Position numbers and translations under genes: made by a program. Under the pieces are notes generated by a model. It saw nothing but the letters and a program-made list of their open reading frames with translations. It was not told the DNA's origin and searched no databases. Positions 32,536 through 42,363 of a DNA stretch of 64,000 nt are shown one piece after another (positions within the stretch are counted from its first letter, which is position 1; every line of letters begins with the position of its first letter). The stretch is from Cutibacterium namnetense (GTDB taxonomy: Bacteria; Actinomycetota; Actinomycetes; Propionibacteriales; Propionibacteriaceae): the NCBI RefSeq assembly GCF_001642025.1, contig NZ_LWHO01000003.1, positions 349,279 to 413,278 on the forward strand, read 5' to 3'.

Positions 32536-33279
32536 ATGGGAGCTATGGACTCGACTCCCTTCAACGAGAACTTCCATGCCGTCCTGTTCGACCTCGACGG
32601 CGTCCTCACTCCCACTGCGCTCATTCATATGCGTGCGTGGCAGGAGATGTTCAACGAGGAGTTGTCGCATCACCAAGGCCAGAACCCCTACACCGCCGAG
32701 GACTATTTCGCCTACGTTGATGGCAAACCTCGGTATGACGGAGTGCGTGACTTTCTTGCGAGCCGTGGCATCAGTCTTCCCGAGGGGGACCCTTGCGACG
32801 GCCCTGATGCCCAGACGATTTGTGGCCTCGGCAACCGTAAGAACGACCTGTTTAATACAGTGCTGGCCCGTGACGGTATTCAGCCTTACCCGGGGTCCCG
32901 GCGTTGGGTGGATATGCTGCAGGCGCACGGTGTGGCGATGGCTGTGATCTCGTCGTCACGCAATGCTGCAGCGGTGCTTGAGGCGGCTGGGCTGGCCGAG
33001 GACTTCCCGGTGCTGGTGGACGGCAACCGGGCGAAGGCGGAAAAACTACCCGGCAAGCCCGCCCCCGATACGTACCTGAAAGGGGCGGAGCTGCTCGGTG
33101 TGCGTGCTGAGCAATGCGTCGTCGTCGAGGATGCGGTCTCAGGGGTACGTGCCGGTGCTGCCGGAGGATTTGGAATGGTACTTGGCGTCAATCGTGGCGT
33201 TGGTGCTGACCGGCTGCGTGCGGCCGGTGCTGACCGAGTGGTTGATGACCTGGACGAAATGGTTGAGGAGATGGCATGA
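32536..33279 (+). CDS. HAD-superfamily beta-phosphoglucomutase-like protein
   Basis: A 247-residue HAD hydrolase. Motif I is AVLFDLDGVLTP, with the DxD needed for phosphate transfer; motif II is AVISSSRNA; motif III lies at PGKPAPDTYLKGA; motif IV is VVEDAVSGVRAG. It overlaps the GH65 gene by 4 nt, as the M. tuberculosis pair Rv3400/Rv3401 does. In that arrangement the phosphorylase would release beta-glucose-1-phosphate and this protein convert it to glucose-6-phosphate. The start may be ATG 32536 or, three codons on, ATG 32545 with GGGAG close before it. A perfect TTGACA stands at 32487 but no matching -10 was seen. Confidence 0.86.
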   Translation: MGAMDSTPFNENFHAVLFDLDGVLTPTALIHMRAWQEMFNEELSHHQGQNPYTAEDYFAYVDGKPRYDGVRDFLASRGISLPEGDPCDGPDAQTICGLGNRKNDLFNTVLARDGIQPYPGSRRWVDMLQAHGVAMAVISSSRNAAAVLEAAGLAEDFPVLVDGNRAKAEKLPGKPAPDTYLKGAELLGVRAEQCVVVEDAVSGVRAGAAGGFGMVLGVNRGVGADRLRAAGADRVVDDLDEMVEEMA

Positions 33280-35789
33280 CGCGGACGGGCGCCGATCCGA
33301 TGGACCGATGGCGCTTTCCCGACGATCCATGGGCGATTGTCGAGACGGCACCCAGTAGCGATGATCTAGGTACGACCGAGACGCTGTTCTCGATCGGTAA
33401 CGGTTACCTCGGTATGCGTGGTAATCCGTCTGAAGGCCGCGACTCCTTCAGTCATGGCACTTACATAAATGGGTTCCACGAAATTTGGGACATCCACCAT
33501 CCTGAGAACGCCTACGGTTTTGCGCGTACCGGTCAGACAATCGTCAACGTCCCGGATGCCAAGCTTATGAAGCTCTACGTGGATGACGAGCCACTCTTGC
33601 TCAGCGTCAACGAGATTCAATCGTATAAACGGTGGATCGATTTTCGGGAAGGTGTCTTGCGCCGCGAGCTGGTGTGGCGCACCCCGGCGGGCAAGCTGCT
33701 ACGGGTGGCAACCTCACGGATGATTTCTTTCACTCACCGGCATGTGGCTCTGATAAGCATCGAGGTGACGATGCTTGAAGGCGATGCTCCGATCGTCATT
33801 AGTTCTCAGATCCTCAACCGTCAAGATGGCATGGACGAGTACCACGCTCGACCTGATGATGCTGAAAAGGCTGCCGATCCTCGCCAAGCTCGTAAATTTG
33901 CTGACAAAGTGCTGATTCCTAAAAAAGATTGGCACTCTGATAAGCGTATGATCCTGGGATTCAGTACCGCGCGCTCGGGGATGACGTTGGCCGTAGGCGC
34001 CGATCACGAGATCACCACGGAGAATGAGTACGCGTCCCTGATCGATACCGAGCCCGGGATTGGAAAACGGGTGTACCGGGTTGAAGCCACCCGGGGTCGA
34101 CCAATTCGCATCGATAAGGCGGTGTCTTATCACACTTCTCGCGGCGTGCCGGTACACGAATTGTTTGACCGAGTGCGTCGCAGTCTTGATCGGGTGCGCG
34201 AGCAGGGACATAGCGTCTACTACGACGAACAGCGCGCGTGGCTTGATGATTACTGGGCGACCGCCGATGTCGAAGTTGAGGGTGCCCCGGCCGGTATCCA
34301 GCAGGCTGTGAGGTGGAACCTCTTCCAGATCGCTCAGGCATCGGCCCGTGCAGACCAGCTTGGTATTCCAGCAAAGGGTGTAACCGGGGCAGGCTATGAA
34401 GGTCACTACTTCTGGGATACTGAAGTCTACGTCATCCCGATGCTGACCTACACCCATCCGCGAATCGCTGAGAATGCGCTGCGATTCCGGGTGAATACCC
34501 TTCCGCAAGCCCGACACCGCGCGGAGGAATTGTCTGAGCGGGGAGCCCTCTTCCCGTGGCGAACAATTACCGGCGAGGAGGCATCAGCTTATTATGCGGC
34601 GGGTACAGCCCAGTACCACATCAATGCCGATATCGTCCATGCGATTATGAATCACGCCCGAGCGACGGGGGATAAGACTTTCCTTTTCCGAGACGCCGCC
34701 CCGGTTCTCGTCGAGACTGGACGAATGTGGGCTGATCTGGGATTCTGGCGCATCAACGGTGGTCGAGAGTTCCACATCCACGGGGTTACGGGACCTGACG
34801 AATACACCACTGTCGTTAATAACAACCTCTACACCAATGTCATGGCGAGAGCTAACCTCATCGATGCTGCTAGTGTCATTCGGCGCATGCGCGACGAGGA
34901 CCCGCTGTGGTACGAGCACCTGTGCTCAGAATTAGACCTCACTGAAGATGAGGTTGGGGGATGGGAAGAGTGCGCGGCGGGGATGGTCATTCCCTTTGAT
35001 GATACTTTCGGTATCCATCCTCAGGACGACCAATTCCTTTCGCGTGAGCTCTGGGACCTCAAAAATACCCCCGATAACAAACGGCCGTTGCTGCTGCACT
35101 ATCACCCGTTGGTGATTTACCGATTCCAGGTACTCAAACAGGCAGATGTCGTGCTGGCTTTGTTCCTGCAGGGAGATCAATTCACCCAGGCCGTCAAGCT
35201 TGCGGACTTTGAGTATTACGATCCCATCACGACGGGTGATTCGAGCCTGTCGGCAGTCGTCCAGTCGGTTATGGCGGCAGAAGTCGGCCACCAGGAGATG
35301 GCGATGGACTACTTCCTTGACGCTCTGTTCTGTGACTTGGCCGATACCCATCACAACGCCTCGGACGGCGTTCACGTTGCCTCGACCGGTGGAGTATGGG
35401 GATGCCTCGTGCACGGTTTCGTCGGTATGCGCAATGACCGGGAGAACCTGCGCTTTGATCCAAGACTTCCGGCCCAATGGACGTCGATCAAACATCACAT
35501 GCTCATTGGCGATTCTCACATGCTCGTCTGCTTGGAACGTGACGCCATCACTTTCCAGATTGTGTCAGGCCATGACCGCGACGTGAGAGTGCGTGGTGAG
35601 CTCTACCACATTGGGGTTGAGCCGGTCAGGGTGCCATTGTCTGATCAGGGGCCGTTGCGCCCTAGTCTGCGGGTTACCCATCCGATCTCGGGGTTGCGTC
35701 GGGCTGATGGTTCGCTCATTACTGCGGAGGTTCCCGGCAGTATTGCTGAGACAATCGTTTCATCCCCGATCCCGACGTCGCGAGACTGA
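33276..35789 (+). CDS. Glycoside hydrolase family 65 disaccharide phosphorylase
   Basis: An 837-residue GH65 enzyme. The family cleaves alpha-linked disaccharides (maltose, trehalose, kojibiose or nigerose) with phosphate to glucose and beta-glucose-1-phosphate. Visible are the N-terminal domain start IGNGYLGMRGN, the (alpha/alpha)6 barrel with GYEGHYFWDTEVY, the acid HIHGVTGPDEYT (catalytic Glu) and the phosphate-loop region HASTGG-like THHNASDGVHVASTGG. The substrate cannot be read off. The PTS permease facing it and the trehalose-to-glucan genes nearby favour trehalose or maltose. ATG overlaps the HAD stop by 4 nt. A strong terminator follows. Confidence 0.93.
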   Translation: MTRTGADPMDRWRFPDDPWAIVETAPSSDDLGTTETLFSIGNGYLGMRGNPSEGRDSFSHGTYINGFHEIWDIHHPENAYGFARTGQTIVNVPDAKLMKLYVDDEPLLLSVNEIQSYKRWIDFREGVLRRELVWRTPAGKLLRVATSRMISFTHRHVALISIEVTMLEGDAPIVISSQILNRQDGMDEYHARPDDAEKAADPRQARKFADKVLIPKKDWHSDKRMILGFSTARSGMTLAVGADHEITTENEYASLIDTEPGIGKRVYRVEATRGRPIRIDKAVSYHTSRGVPVHELFDRVRRSLDRVREQGHSVYYDEQRAWLDDYWATADVEVEGAPAGIQQAVRWNLFQIAQASARADQLGIPAKGVTGAGYEGHYFWDTEVYVIPMLTYTHPRIAENALRFRVNTLPQARHRAEELSERGALFPWRTITGEEASAYYAAGTAQYHINADIVHAIMNHARATGDKTFLFRDAAPVLVETGRMWADLGFWRINGGREFHIHGVTGPDEYTTVVNNNLYTNVMARANLIDAASVIRRMRDEDPLWYEHLCSELDLTEDEVGGWEECAAGMVIPFDDTFGIHPQDDQFLSRELWDLKNTPDNKRPLLLHYHPLVIYRFQVLKQADVVLALFLQGDQFTQAVKLADFEYYDPITTGDSSLSAVVQSVMAAEVGHQEMAMDYFLDALFCDLADTHHNASDGVHVASTGGVWGCLVHGFVGMRNDRENLRFDPRLPAQWTSIKHHMLIGDSHMLVCLERDAITFQIVSGHDRDVRVRGELYHIGVEPVRVPLSDQGPLRPSLRVTHPISGLRRADGSLITAEVPGSIAETIVSSPIPTSRD

Positions 35790-35803
35790 TAGCACCTGAT
35801 GAC

Positions 35804-35842
35804 AATGGAGGAGGCCGACACTGGGTGTCGGCCTCCTCCATT
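35804..35842 (+). terminator. Strong terminator after GH65 (also between convergent EIIBCA)
   Basis: AATGGAGGAGGCCGACAC and its exact complement form an 18-bp stem with loop TGG, ending in ATTTT. It follows the GH65 stop by 14 bases and lies 45 bases past the stop of the leftward PTS gene, so it may serve both. Confidence 0.88.
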
Positions 35843-35887
35843 TTGTGGGGGTACTGGGGCGGCCCAGTGACCTGGTCCGCCGCGAAC

Positions 35888-37957
35888 TCACTTCACCACA
35901 GTGATCACTGGAGTGCTCGTAGTGACGTCGTCGGCAGGAATACCGGTGACGTTGGAGTAGTCGAACCCGTTGGTCACTAACACCGGGGTGATCTTGGAGT
36001 ACCCAGCTTCATCAATGACGGCTGGATCAAAAACAACCAGGGGCTGACCAGCGCTGACGTGATCGCCAGCCTTGACCTTGACGTCAAATCCCTTGCCGCC
36101 GAGCTCAACGGTATCGATGCCGATATGGATGAGCAGTTCGACGCCCGAGTCCAGCTTGAGTCCAAAAGCGTGGCCGGAATCAGGGGCGGTGACGACGGTG
36201 GCGTCGGCCGGGCAGACAACAGTGGTACTAACTGGATCGATGGCGATGCCATCACCGACGACACCAGTGGAGAAAACCGGATCGGGGATGTCAGAGATAG
36301 GCACGGCATGTCCCATGAGGGGAGCGGTGATGGTGACAGCTTCTGAAGCGATCTCGGCCGCAGTAGGGGCCTCGGCTCCCTCAATAGTGGCGGTCTCGGT
36401 CGTGGGCTCGGTGGCGGCGGTCGCCGCTGCGGCAGTGGCAATCGCTGGGGCGACAGCGTCCGGTTCTTCCTCGACAACGCTGGCCTGGCCGCGGCGGGCC
36501 TTGGCAGCGGCTTTGTCGTCGTTATCACGATAGTCGCGCACGATGACCAGAGCCATTGCGGTGAAGAACGAGGCTGCGATTGCTACCGAGTACAGCCCAA
36601 TCTTGTCGAAGGCCGGGATCGTCAGCAGGGAGGTGAAGACGAAGGCTGGGGTGTGCAGACCGCCGCCGGCGCCGATGATGACACCGCCGACGAGACAGCC
36701 GGCCAACATGGAAGGGTAGATCTTCTTGTAGCGTAGGTGGATGCCGTAGAGGCTCGGCTCGGAGATGCCACCGAGCAGACCAGCAGCCAAGGCGCCGGTG
36801 GCGGTCTGGCGCATCGTCACGTCCTTGTCACGAATGGACAGGAAGAGAACGCCGGCGGTGGCACCGAAGCAGGCGAAGTTCCATGCACCCATCGGGCCCT
36901 GGATGTAGTCGTAGCCGAGGGTCTGAATGTTGAGCAGCATGACAGCGTTGAGCGGCCAATGCAGACCTAGCGGCACCATGAAGGGATACAGCAGCGGGAT
37001 GAGGACCGCGAAGATGAAGGACGAGGAGTCATTGACAGCTTTGAGTCCGTTAGCCAACCCAGCGCCGGCGTAGACACCGAGAGGCCCGATGAGGAAAGCC
37101 GTCAATGGGATCATGATGAGCATGGTCAGGAAGGGTACGAAGATCATCTGAACGTTGGGGGAAATGATCTTCTTCAACCATTTGTATAGCGGAGCCAGGA
37201 TGGCCGCCATGATGAGCGGTGGGAAGACTTGGGAGCCGTAGTTGAAGATCGTCAGCGGCAGACCGAAGACGTCAACCACGTTGACCTTGAACCCGCCGAG
37301 GGTCAGCGGATGGGCAGCCTTGCCGAGTTCGGTGAACGCAGGCAGCATGACGACGGCCATGACGGAGAACCCAACCCACGGGTCAGCATTCAGACGCTTG
37401 GTGGCGTTGTAGGCGACCAACAGTGGCAGGAAGTAGAAGACACACTGCCAGGCCAAGTTCACGAACTGCCAGCTCGGTGGCAGGGTGACCCGCGAGTCGG
37501 CCCAGTTTCCGATGACACCCAAGGAACCCATGAGGGCCATGAACGTGATGAACAGCGAGGCGCCGAGCAGGGCGCCCATGATCGGCCGGAAAGAGTCCGA
37601 CAGGTACTCGAACAGGTTATCGAGCCACGAGAACTTGCCTCGGGGGCCCTTGGAGCGGTGTTCGGCCTTGATGTCCGCGTCGGAATGATGACCGCTGCCA
37701 GACGACAATCCCTTCATGGTGGGTAAGCCCATGATGTCGTTGTAGACGCCTGCGACGGCGCCTCCGATGACGATCTGGTAACGATTACCCGACTGGGGAA
37801 CGGCTCCCATGACGCCGGGGATCGCCTCGACCTCGGCCTTGTCAACAGGCGAGGAATCGCGAAGTTGGAACCTCAGACGGGTGGCGCAGTGGGTCAGACC
37901 GACGATATTGCCGGGGCCGCCCACCGCATCCACGATCTGGGACGCGGGTGATGACAT
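35888..37957 (-). CDS. PTS permease EIIBCA (beta-glucoside/trehalose/sucrose family)
   Basis: A 689-residue fused PTS enzyme II. The IIB domain holds the phosphorylated Cys24 in GLTHCATRLRF, the IIC domain (about 100-480) has about ten membrane segments, and a Thr/Ala/Glu-rich linker leads to a glucose-type IIA domain (about 555-680) with the His in LLIHIGIDTVEL. It imports and phosphorylates a sugar at the expense of PEP. The fold family covers beta-glucosides, sucrose and trehalose, so the sugar is open. CAGGAGG is 10 nt before ATG. No antiterminator gene or RAT-like hairpin was seen in the 276 bases upstream. Confidence 0.9.
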   Translation of the reverse strand: MSSPASQIVDAVGGPGNIVGLTHCATRLRFQLRDSSPVDKAEVEAIPGVMGAVPQSGNRYQIVIGGAVAGVYNDIMGLPTMKGLSSGSGHHSDADIKAEHRSKGPRGKFSWLDNLFEYLSDSFRPIMGALLGASLFITFMALMGSLGVIGNWADSRVTLPPSWQFVNLAWQCVFYFLPLLVAYNATKRLNADPWVGFSVMAVVMLPAFTELGKAAHPLTLGGFKVNVVDVFGLPLTIFNYGSQVFPPLIMAAILAPLYKWLKKIISPNVQMIFVPFLTMLIMIPLTAFLIGPLGVYAGAGLANGLKAVNDSSSFIFAVLIPLLYPFMVPLGLHWPLNAVMLLNIQTLGYDYIQGPMGAWNFACFGATAGVLFLSIRDKDVTMRQTATGALAAGLLGGISEPSLYGIHLRYKKIYPSMLAGCLVGGVIIGAGGGLHTPAFVFTSLLTIPAFDKIGLYSVAIAASFFTAMALVIVRDYRDNDDKAAAKARRGQASVVEEEPDAVAPAIATAAAATAATEPTTETATIEGAEAPTAAEIASEAVTITAPLMGHAVPISDIPDPVFSTGVVGDGIAIDPVSTTVVCPADATVVTAPDSGHAFGLKLDSGVELLIHIGIDTVELGGKGFDVKVKAGDHVSAGQPLVVFDPAVIDEAGYSKITPVLVTNGFDYSNVTGIPADDVTTSTPVITVVK

Positions 37958-38233
37958 GTATGTGGTCCTCCTGTGATATCGCCGTCCGGGGGACAGCGAG
38001 GTAGAAGTCTAGTCATCTCAGGACGGTGCAAGCACGCCGGGGCGGATCCCAGCTCGGTCTAACCGTTTGGTGCGACGGTCGCGAATCGTCTGCGAATGTT
38101 GACGGTGGATGGTCTACGACGGTGATTCGAGTGAGTACGTTGCTGTACTTCGACCATGGTGTGAATCCTCGGCGCAACCATTGAGGCTGCCCCAAGGCAG
38201 GAGGACAGACCGCCGAACCGCCAAACACAGACC

Positions 38234-39028
38234 TCACACAGGGAATCCGTTTTCCGTGGCCCGAGGCATACGATCAGACAAGATAGCCTCGATGCGTCGG
38301 GCCGACAGTGCAGTCACGTGATCGGGAATCTGTTGCGGCTCGACCCAATGCAGATGGCCGATTTCCGCGTCGGCCGGGTGCATGACCTTGGCGAGGCTGG
38401 GCTCAATCGAACCAGCGTCATAGATGAACTCGATGGCGTCGGACCATCCCAACGCCGGAGGCATCCAGTCGATGAGGGTCGGCGTGCCCGGAATGTCTAG
38501 GACGACCCCTAGTTCCTCCAGGCATTCCCGGACGGCGCCAGCATGCGGGGACTCTACGGGTTCGACGACGCCCCCGGGCAGTTCCCAGTCCGGCTTATAC
38601 GTCGTCTCGCACATCAGCACTCGTCCGGCGTCATCACGTAGGAGGACGTGAGAGATGACCCGCTTGGTGGGTAGGACGGAATCGAGCATCCCGGTGTGAC
38701 CGGTGCGGGTATAAATCTCGTCGGTTGCCAGTCGGGAATAGACGTACTCATCCACCCAGCCGTCTCCACGCACGCGCGCCTGGCGTAGCCGACCTTCGCG
38801 ACGGTACCCAGCACGGTGCAAGGCGTGGACCACCTCATCGTCATCGACGGCCACCCGCGCCTCGAGGCGACGTACGTCGTGCCCGATGATGGCGTCGTCG
38901 GAAGCCAGCGAGATAGCGCGTGTCAGACCCTCCGGATATGGCGGATCCTCAAGGAGCAGTCGACCGGAGTCATCTACCACCTCGACCTGGATCCTGAAAT
39001 CCTCGAAACCGGACTCGTCATCGACCAC
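38234..39028 (-). CDS. NUDIX hydrolase with N-terminal acetyltransferase-like region
   Basis: A 264-residue protein. The NUDIX box GGVVEPVESPHAGAVRECLEELGV sits at about 150-173 and fits G-x5-E-x7-R-E-x2-E-E-x-G exactly. The first 110 residues resemble the C-terminal half of a GNAT acetyltransferase (VVHALHRAGYRREGRLRQARVRGDGWVDEYVYSRL), an uncommon combination. Substrate unknown; nucleotide-sugar or dinucleotide hydrolysis is possible. It follows glgB by 23 bases and could belong to the same leftward transcript. Confidence 0.87.
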   Translation of the reverse strand: MVDDESGFEDFRIQVEVVDDSGRLLLEDPPYPEGLTRAISLASDDAIIGHDVRRLEARVAVDDDEVVHALHRAGYRREGRLRQARVRGDGWVDEYVYSRLATDEIYTRTGHTGMLDSVLPTKRVISHVLLRDDAGRVLMCETTYKPDWELPGGVVEPVESPHAGAVRECLEELGVVLDIPGTPTLIDWMPPALGWSDAIEFIYDAGSIEPSLAKVMHPADAEIGHLHWVEPQQIPDHVTALSARRIEAILSDRMPRATENGFPV

Positions 39029-39051
39029 GAGTTACTCCTCCTGTGGCATGG

Positions 39052-40986
39052 TCATTGCATGCCCGGATCGCCGGGCAGGGCAGCAGTTGCCGACGGACTG
39101 TGACGTAACCACACCGATCCCATCGGCGGGATGCACACCGTGGCAACCGCAGGGAAATGATCGGGAACTGGCAGCGGGGCGGCCACGATTTGGCCAAGAT
39201 TGCCGAACTCACCGGTGCCGTCGTACTCCAGGGAATCGGTGTTGAGGATCTCTGTCCAGACCCCCTCCATCGGTAAGCCAACGCGATAGTCGGTCTGCGG
39301 ATTGGCAGAGAAGTTCGTGAAGCAGGCAATTGTCGATCCGTCATCGGAACGGCGCAACCAGGAGAACAGGTTGTTGCCGGCGTCGTCGGCATTGATCCAC
39401 TCGAATCCGCGGGGGTCGCTGTCGAGTTGCCACAGTGCCGGGTTCTCTTTGTAAATCTTGTTAAGGTCGCGGAAAAGGCGCTTGAGACCACCATGTCCCC
39501 ACAGGTCAGCTACGAACCATTCGAGGCTCACCGACTCGTCGAACTCATGGCGCTGACCAAATTCCTGGCCCATGAACACTAGCTGCTTGCCGGGGAAGGA
39601 CCACATGTACGAGTAGAAGGCTCGCAGAGTAGCGAACTGTTGCCAGTCGTCGCCGGAAATCTTGTTGATCATGGAACCCTTACCGTGCACGACTTCGTCG
39701 TGGCTGATCGGCAAGATGAAGTTCTCTGAGTACTGGTAGACCATGGCAAAAGTCATCTCGCCATGGTGGTACTGGCGATGGAACGGGCTGAGCTCCAGAT
39801 ATCGCAGCGAGTCGTTCATCCAGCCCATATTCCACTTAAACCCGAACCCCAGTCCACCGTTGTCGACCGGTTTGGTGACGCCGGGGAAACTGGTGGATTC
39901 CTCAGCGATCATGAGGATGCCGGGGTGTCGGGAGTACAAGTGAGAGTTGACGTAGCGCAGGAAATCAATGGCCTCTAGATTCTCCCGGCCGCCATACTTA
40001 TTAGGCACCCATTGCCCCTCCTCGCGGGAGTAGTCTAAGTAGAGCATTGAGGCGACGGCGTCGACGCGTAGACCGTCAACGTGGAATTCGCTAATCCAGT
40101 ACAGCGCGTTCGAGATGAGGAAGGACTTCACCTCATTGCGGCCGTAATTGAAGACGTAGGTGCCCCAGTCCATGTGCTCGCCCTGGCGTGGATCGGCGTG
40201 CTCGTAGAGGGCAGTGCCGTCGAAGCGTCCCAAGGCCCAGTCATCCTTCGGAAAGTGACCAGGAACCCAGTCCATGATGACTCCGATGCCGGCTTGATGC
40301 AGCTTATCGATGAGGTAACGCAGGTCGTCAGGAGATCCGTAGCGGCTGGTGGGGGAGAAGTACCCGGTGACCTGGTATCCCCAGGAGGGAGCGAATGGGT
40401 GTTCAGCTAATGGCATGAACTCCACATGGGTATAGCCCTGCCAGGTGACATAGCTCACCAGCTGGTCAGCTAATTCCTGGTAGCTCAACCCATGACGCCA
40501 TCCCCCCAGATGCACCTCGTAGACGCTCATCGGTTCGGCGTGAGCACGGGAGGCCTCACGGCGGGCGATCCACTCATCGTCATTCCATTTGTAGTGCGTT
40601 TCAGTGACGATGGAAGCATTTTGCGGGGCTTGTTCTGAATAGCGGGCCATCGGGTCAACCTTCTCGTGCCAGGTGCCCCACTGGTCCTGAATACGAAACT
40701 TGTAGAGGGTACCTTCGCCGACGCCTTCGATGAAGGTACCCCAGACCCCGGACCCGGGGATGAGGCGCATTCGGTCGCCAGTCCACCAGTTGAAATCTGA
40801 GATGACCTCAACTGCCTGGGCGTTCGGGGCCCAAACAGCGAAACGGGTACCAGTGATGGGGCCGCGCTCATCGTCGTTGACAGTGACGACATGGGAGCCG
40901 AGCCTCTTCCACACCTCCGTGTCCCCACCAGAGTGGAACCCCCCGAGGTCCCAGCCGGTGAGTCCTCCGAACTCATCGTGAGCCAT
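39052..40986 (-). CDS. glgB: 1,4-alpha-glucan branching enzyme
   Basis: A 644-residue GH13_9 enzyme that introduces alpha-1,6 branches into linear glucan. The CBM48-like beta domain is at about 15-120, followed by the (beta/alpha)8 catalytic domain with the nucleophile region DGLRVDAVASMLYLDY, the acid/base EESTSF and the late ISHDEVVHGKGSM. It lacks the extra N1 module of longer GlgB proteins. AGGAGG precedes ATG by 5 nt. It is the last gene of the leftward glgX-glgE-treS-mak-glgB set; the mak stop lies 79 bases before its ATG. Confidence 0.97.
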   Translation of the reverse strand: MAHDEFGGLTGWDLGGFHSGGDTEVWKRLGSHVVTVNDDERGPITGTRFAVWAPNAQAVEVISDFNWWTGDRMRLIPGSGVWGTFIEGVGEGTLYKFRIQDQWGTWHEKVDPMARYSEQAPQNASIVTETHYKWNDDEWIARREASRAHAEPMSVYEVHLGGWRHGLSYQELADQLVSYVTWQGYTHVEFMPLAEHPFAPSWGYQVTGYFSPTSRYGSPDDLRYLIDKLHQAGIGVIMDWVPGHFPKDDWALGRFDGTALYEHADPRQGEHMDWGTYVFNYGRNEVKSFLISNALYWISEFHVDGLRVDAVASMLYLDYSREEGQWVPNKYGGRENLEAIDFLRYVNSHLYSRHPGILMIAEESTSFPGVTKPVDNGGLGFGFKWNMGWMNDSLRYLELSPFHRQYHHGEMTFAMVYQYSENFILPISHDEVVHGKGSMINKISGDDWQQFATLRAFYSYMWSFPGKQLVFMGQEFGQRHEFDESVSLEWFVADLWGHGGLKRLFRDLNKIYKENPALWQLDSDPRGFEWINADDAGNNLFSWLRRSDDGSTIACFTNFSANPQTDYRVGLPMEGVWTEILNTDSLEYDGTGEFGNLGQIVAAPLPVPDHFPAVATVCIPPMGSVWLRHSPSATAALPGDPGMQ

Positions 40987-41064
40987 GTCGTCCTCCTGGC
41001 ATGTCGTTGGTGTGGCCGTCGGTCCGACGATCCGACGGGAATCTGTGGGTGGGTTTGAGCATCG

Positions 41065-42363
41065 TCAATCCTGTCGCATTGCCCGAATAGCCGACAGCGG
41101 AATGTCTACCCATGTCGGTCGGTTAAGGGTTTCGTAGACGGCTTCGTAACCAGCCTTGTCGACCTCATAGGCGGCCAACACATCTTGTTCGGCGGTAGTT
41201 GGCCGGCCGTAGCCGGTCAGGAACGCCTCGCTGGCACGGCGCGCCCAGGCGAGAGGCTCCGGTGCCGTTGGTGTGGCATGAGCTGAGGTGGCGTAAGACA
41301 ATGACCTCATCATCCCGGCGACATCGCGCCAGCGGGAATCTGGTAGTCGTCGCTCGGCGAGAGGTTTGAGGGGTTCCCCCTCGAAGTCGATAATCCGCCA
41401 GCCGTCGGGTGTCAGCAGAGTTTGGCCGAGGTGAAAGTCCCCGTGGATTCTCTGGGCCGCGAGTCGGCGCCCGCGCAGCTCTTCGAAACGGGCAGCCAAC
41501 GTGTCCCGGTGGGGAGCCAATGCCGGCGCAGTGACCACAGCGGCGTCCAGGCGGCGGATCATATCGTCGGCGACGCGCGACCCATCGATTTCGGTGGTAC
41601 CGAAAGTTCCTCCCAGCGCCTCGTGGATGGTGCGTAGGCATCGTCCCAGATCGGCCACGAGGTCGGTGACGTCGACGAGATCGACTGCCTTGGCGGTGAT
41701 AAGTTCCCAGCCATCCTGGGGCTGCGGCAACTCCTCGATGATCATGGCTAAGTCGGTCGGAATGTCTTCCTCGGTGGGGATCTGCCCGGAGATGAAGCCG
41801 TATAACGTGGCCACCGACGAGACCCCAGCGTCATTGAGGACGCTGTGCACGGTGATGTCAAGGTTGTCACCGGGTTCTAGGCGGCGGAACAACTTGATGA
41901 TGATGGCGTCGCCCACCATGATTGAGGTGTTCGATTGCTCACCGCTGAAGCGCTCGGCAGACCGCACCGGCTCGGGGGCCGCTAGACGGCGGTGCAGCTG
42001 CCACGATTCATCCGTGGCGACTGGAGTTCCTTCCAGGATGATCTGAGCCCACGCGGTAAGAGCTAGTTTATCCTCGGTGGCGTCAGTAACGGTGAAAGGC
42101 TGATCGGCGATGACGATCTGAGCCAGACCAGCAACGCGTCCTGGACGCAGCGCTAAGAGCAACTGGTAATACTCGTCGGGGGCCTGCGGATAACCAACTT
42201 GCGCGATGACAGGCAGTACCTGCAGATCCTGCTCGTTGACGACGGGAGCTAACGGCATCAGCCTGGCCAGAACACCACACCGACCCTTGCCCGAGAACCA
42301 TCGGGCTCCACTGATGTATTCCCAGATGTGTTCCCTCACGGTGGCGTCGTCCCAACCGGTCAT
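41065..42363 (-). CDS. mak: Maltokinase (trehalose/GlgE pathway)
   Basis: A 432-residue kinase that makes maltose-1-phosphate from maltose and ATP, the donor for GlgE. It shows the N-terminal FSGKGR strand of the maltokinase cap domain, and the APH-like C-lobe with IHGDFHLGQTLLTPDGWRIIDFEGEP containing the catalytic Asp and metal-binding residues. Its position behind treS with a 4-nt overlap (ATGA at 42360-42363) supports the call; in some actinobacteria treS and mak are fused. I take ATG 42363 as start; a longer frame to 42411 lies inside treS. Confidence 0.94.
   Translation of the reverse strand: MTGWDDATVREHIWEYISGARWFSGKGRCGVLARLMPLAPVVNEQDLQVLPVIAQVGYPQAPDEYYQLLLALRPGRVAGLAQIVIADQPFTVTDATEDKLALTAWAQIILEGTPVATDESWQLHRRLAAPEPVRSAERFSGEQSNTSIMVGDAIIIKLFRRLEPGDNLDITVHSVLNDAGVSSVATLYGFISGQIPTEEDIPTDLAMIIEELPQPQDGWELITAKAVDLVDVTDLVADLGRCLRTIHEALGGTFGTTEIDGSRVADDMIRRLDAAVVTAPALAPHRDTLAARFEELRGRRLAAQRIHGDFHLGQTLLTPDGWRIIDFEGEPLKPLAERRLPDSRWRDVAGMMRSLSYATSAHATPTAPEPLAWARRASEAFLTGYGRPTTAEQDVLAAYEVDKAGYEAVYETLNRPTWVDIPLSAIRAMRQD

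Noticed and set aside
37958-38233. Possible promoter or antiterminator site upstream of the PTS gene
   Set aside because: TAGACT is present but partners with a -35 at wrong spacing; no hairpin typical of a RAT site was found.
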